DNA of 43,446 nucleotides from Acidobacteriaceae bacterium (GTDB lineage Bacteria > Acidobacteriota > Terriglobia > Terriglobales > Acidobacteriaceae). Location: NCBI GenBank assembly GCA_027364815.1, contig DAHXOQ010000003.1, positions 1 through 43,446 of the forward strand, written 5' to 3'. The position numbers and the translations under genes are program-made. The notes beneath the pieces are model-generated. The model had not been told where the DNA came from. It did no database searches and was given only the letters and a program-made list of their open reading frames with translations. Each line of letters starts with the position of its first letter. Position 1 is the first letter of the stretch. Of this stretch, positions 42,068 through 43,446 are shown piece by piece.

Positions 42068-42832
42068 TCAATGCTGCTTGTTATCCAGCGCAAATCCTGC
42101 ACGCCGATTCTTCGCCCAGCATTCCTCACTCGATTCAGTGCAGAACGGCTTCTCTTTGCCGTAACTCACCACACGAATGCGGTTATCGCTCACGCCAGCG
42201 GCTACTAGCGCTCGCTTTGCGGCCTCTGAACGATTTTGCCCCAGCGCCAGATTGTATTCATTTGAACCGCGTTCATCGCAGTAGCCGCCAATCACGATGT
42301 GGTAGCGCGGATGCTTCACCAGGAACGCCGCATCTTTCGCCAGCACCGCTTGCGCCGCCTCATCCAGTTTGTAAGCGTCGTACCCAAAGAACGCATCTTC
42401 CATGCTCGTACGGAATAGCTGCTCTTCTGCCGCGCTCAATTCAGGGCCTTCACTCCCAACGCCGTTGTCGCTGTTGCTTTGTGGGCGATTCACTGTCACG
42501 CGAACCGAATCCTCGCCTGTACCGCCATCGCCCTTTGCTACCACGCGATAGGTTGTTGACTCCGTTGGTGAGACGGTGCGCTTGCCCGATGAGGGCACGT
42601 CGCCGATTCCGTCGATTTGCACACTGTTGGCATTACTTGTATTCCAGCTCAACTCCACTGAATCGCCTGCCAATATCGTCGTTGGATTCGCTGAAATATG
42701 TGCCGTTGGCGCAGCTACCTCAGGCGCCGTCGAATTGTTTGATGCTGGTGGAGTCTTTTTGCCGCAGCCGGCGATTGAAAGTAGGGTAATTATCAGGATT
42801 GCAGGAATCAAAATACGTACATGCGATTTCAA
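42068..42832 (-). CDS. pal: Pal-like OmpA-domain lipoprotein with an inserted Ig-like domain
   Basis: 254 residues. A lipoprotein signal ends in LSIAGC (Cys23). An Ig-like segment (about 42-115, ISANPTTILAGDSVELSWNTSN, TTYRVVAKGDGG) lies between the lipid anchor and the C-terminal OmpA/Pal domain (about 145-254), with GGYCDERGSNEYNLALGQNRSEAAKRAL binding peptidoglycan. Two cysteines (PFCTESSEECW) near the end could form a disulfide. It tethers the outer membrane to peptidoglycan. No tolB or other Tol gene is visible, so the Pal assignment rests on sequence alone. Confidence 0.88.
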   Translation of the reverse strand: MKSHVRILIPAILIITLLSIAGCGKKTPPASNNSTAPEVAAPTAHISANPTTILAGDSVELSWNTSNANSVQIDGIGDVPSSGKRTVSPTESTTYRVVAKGDGGTGEDSVRVTVNRPQSNSDNGVGSEGPELSAAEEQLFRTSMEDAFFGYDAYKLDEAAQAVLAKDAAFLVKHPRYHIVIGGYCDERGSNEYNLALGQNRSEAAKRALVAAGVSDNRIRVVSYGKEKPFCTESSEECWAKNRRAGFALDNKQH

Positions 42833-43217
42833 GTGATTACTCCTTTGTCTGTTCTATTGACGTTGCTTTGCTCGGTTTGTGCGCTGCTCTTTCAAAACCC
42901 TGAAAAAGATGCTCATTTTTCTGTGACGCATTAGGAGTGAAAAAAGTTCATAGAACTGAAGGTAAGATTCCTGAAAATCCCATAATCTGACCCATTCTTG
43001 CCACTATCCAGCCACTCCGCAGAGTACATTTCCGTGGTCAGACCCTCTGCATCCATACACTCTATCACCGCTCCGTTAGCATGAAGCGTATCGTTTGGAA
43101 CGTGTATTCCCTTAGTTAAGTCCTCGCCTTCAGCAGCCGATTGAATCTCCCCGCTGCTACAATCATTTTGGCGCGATTAGCAGTCTGTTCCCCAGCTACA
43201 CCTCGCCACGGAACGCC
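42833..43217. other. divergent intergenic region between Pal-like gene and cysS
   Basis: About 385 bases without a supported gene; it must hold the leftward pal promoter and the rightward cysS promoter. It contains GTGGTCAGACCCT (43034-43046), which matches the hexuronate operator in its first 11 of 13 bases (discussed in findings). Confidence 0.5.
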
Positions 43218-43446
43218 ATGAGCCTGAACCTATACAACACTCTGAGTGGAAAAATTGAAGCCATCACCCCAACCCCGGGCCAACCGCTTGGCATATACGC
43301 CTGCGGGCCAACTGTCTACGACTACGGCCACATCGGCAACTTCCGCACCTTCCTCCACGTCGACCTCCTCCGCCGCACCGCCCGCCTCAACGGCCTCGCC
43401 CTCCACCACGTCATGAACATCACCGACGTCGACGACAAGATCATCC
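43218..43446 (+). CDS. cysS: cysteinyl-tRNA synthetase, N-terminal part (cut by window edge)
   Basis: 76 codons are present from ATG 43218 and the frame is open at the window end. The class I synthetase HIGH motif is visible as YDYGHIGNFRTFL near residue 36; ACGPTVYD with the zinc-ligand cysteine just before it and HVMNITDVDDKII near residue 70 are classic CysS features. It charges tRNA-Cys. The codon usage is strongly C-ending (cgcctcgccctc), unlike the more balanced isc genes. The C-terminal half lies outside the window. Confidence 0.97.
   Translation, partial: MSLNLYNTLSGKIEAITPTPGQPLGIYACGPTVYDYGHIGNFRTFLHVDLLRRTARLNGLALHHVMNITDVDDKII

Overview
The window looks like a chromosomal segment of an acidobacterium, most likely class Terriglobia (Acidobacteriaceae-like). 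This is an inference from several observations. There are two large TonB-dependent receptors with N-terminal carboxypeptidase-regulatory-like domains. A GH79 enzyme closely resembles the Acidobacterium capsulatum beta-glucuronidase. A transmembrane regulator carries a winged-helix N-terminal domain of a kind common in Acidobacteria. The isc operon is complete, and base composition is moderate. No phage, transposase, CRISPR array or rRNA gene was seen.

Region 1 (1-7.2 kb) is a hexuronate catabolism regulon. A leftward operon encodes uronate isomerase UxaC, an ExuT-like MFS transporter, a LarA-family protein with all nickel-pincer residues, and a tagaturonate-epimerase-like protein cut by the window edge. 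Next to it are a FadR-subfamily GntR regulator, a KDG kinase (leftward) and a short 6-phosphogluconate dehydrogenase (rightward). The same 13-bp perfect palindrome, GTGGTCTGACCAC, abuts the -10 box of both the uxaC and kdgK promoters. This defines the likely operator and shows that the longest reading frames of both genes start too far upstream.

Region 2 (7.3-18.5 kb) is a SusD-less polysaccharide locus: a Tat-type GH28 pectinase, a GH79 beta-glucuronidase, a TonB-dependent receptor, a divergent membrane-anchored winged-helix regulator and an aryl-sulfate sulfotransferase lipoprotein. It could supply uronic acids to region 1.

Region 3 (19-27 kb) has tRNA-Val(GAC), pgsA, a small zinc-ribbon-like ORF and a full iron-sulfur operon iscR-iscS-orf46-iscU-iscA-hscB-hscA-fdx-iscX. 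An uncharacterised 46-residue single-TM ORF lies between iscS and iscU, followed by a duplicated 16-nt hairpin. The operon ends in a 4-nt convergent overlap with a YraN-family gene.

Region 4 (27-43.4 kb) holds mixed functions: a class III aminotransferase, a second TonB-dependent receptor, an S9 prolyl oligopeptidase, a PhzF-family protein, an orphan receiver domain, a PIN-TRAM membrane protein, an unknown 307-residue protein, PEP carboxylase, a Pal-like lipoprotein and the start of cysS. Several rho-independent terminators separate the units. The best candidates for undescribed biology are the LarA-like enzyme within the uronate operon and the small membrane ORF inside isc.
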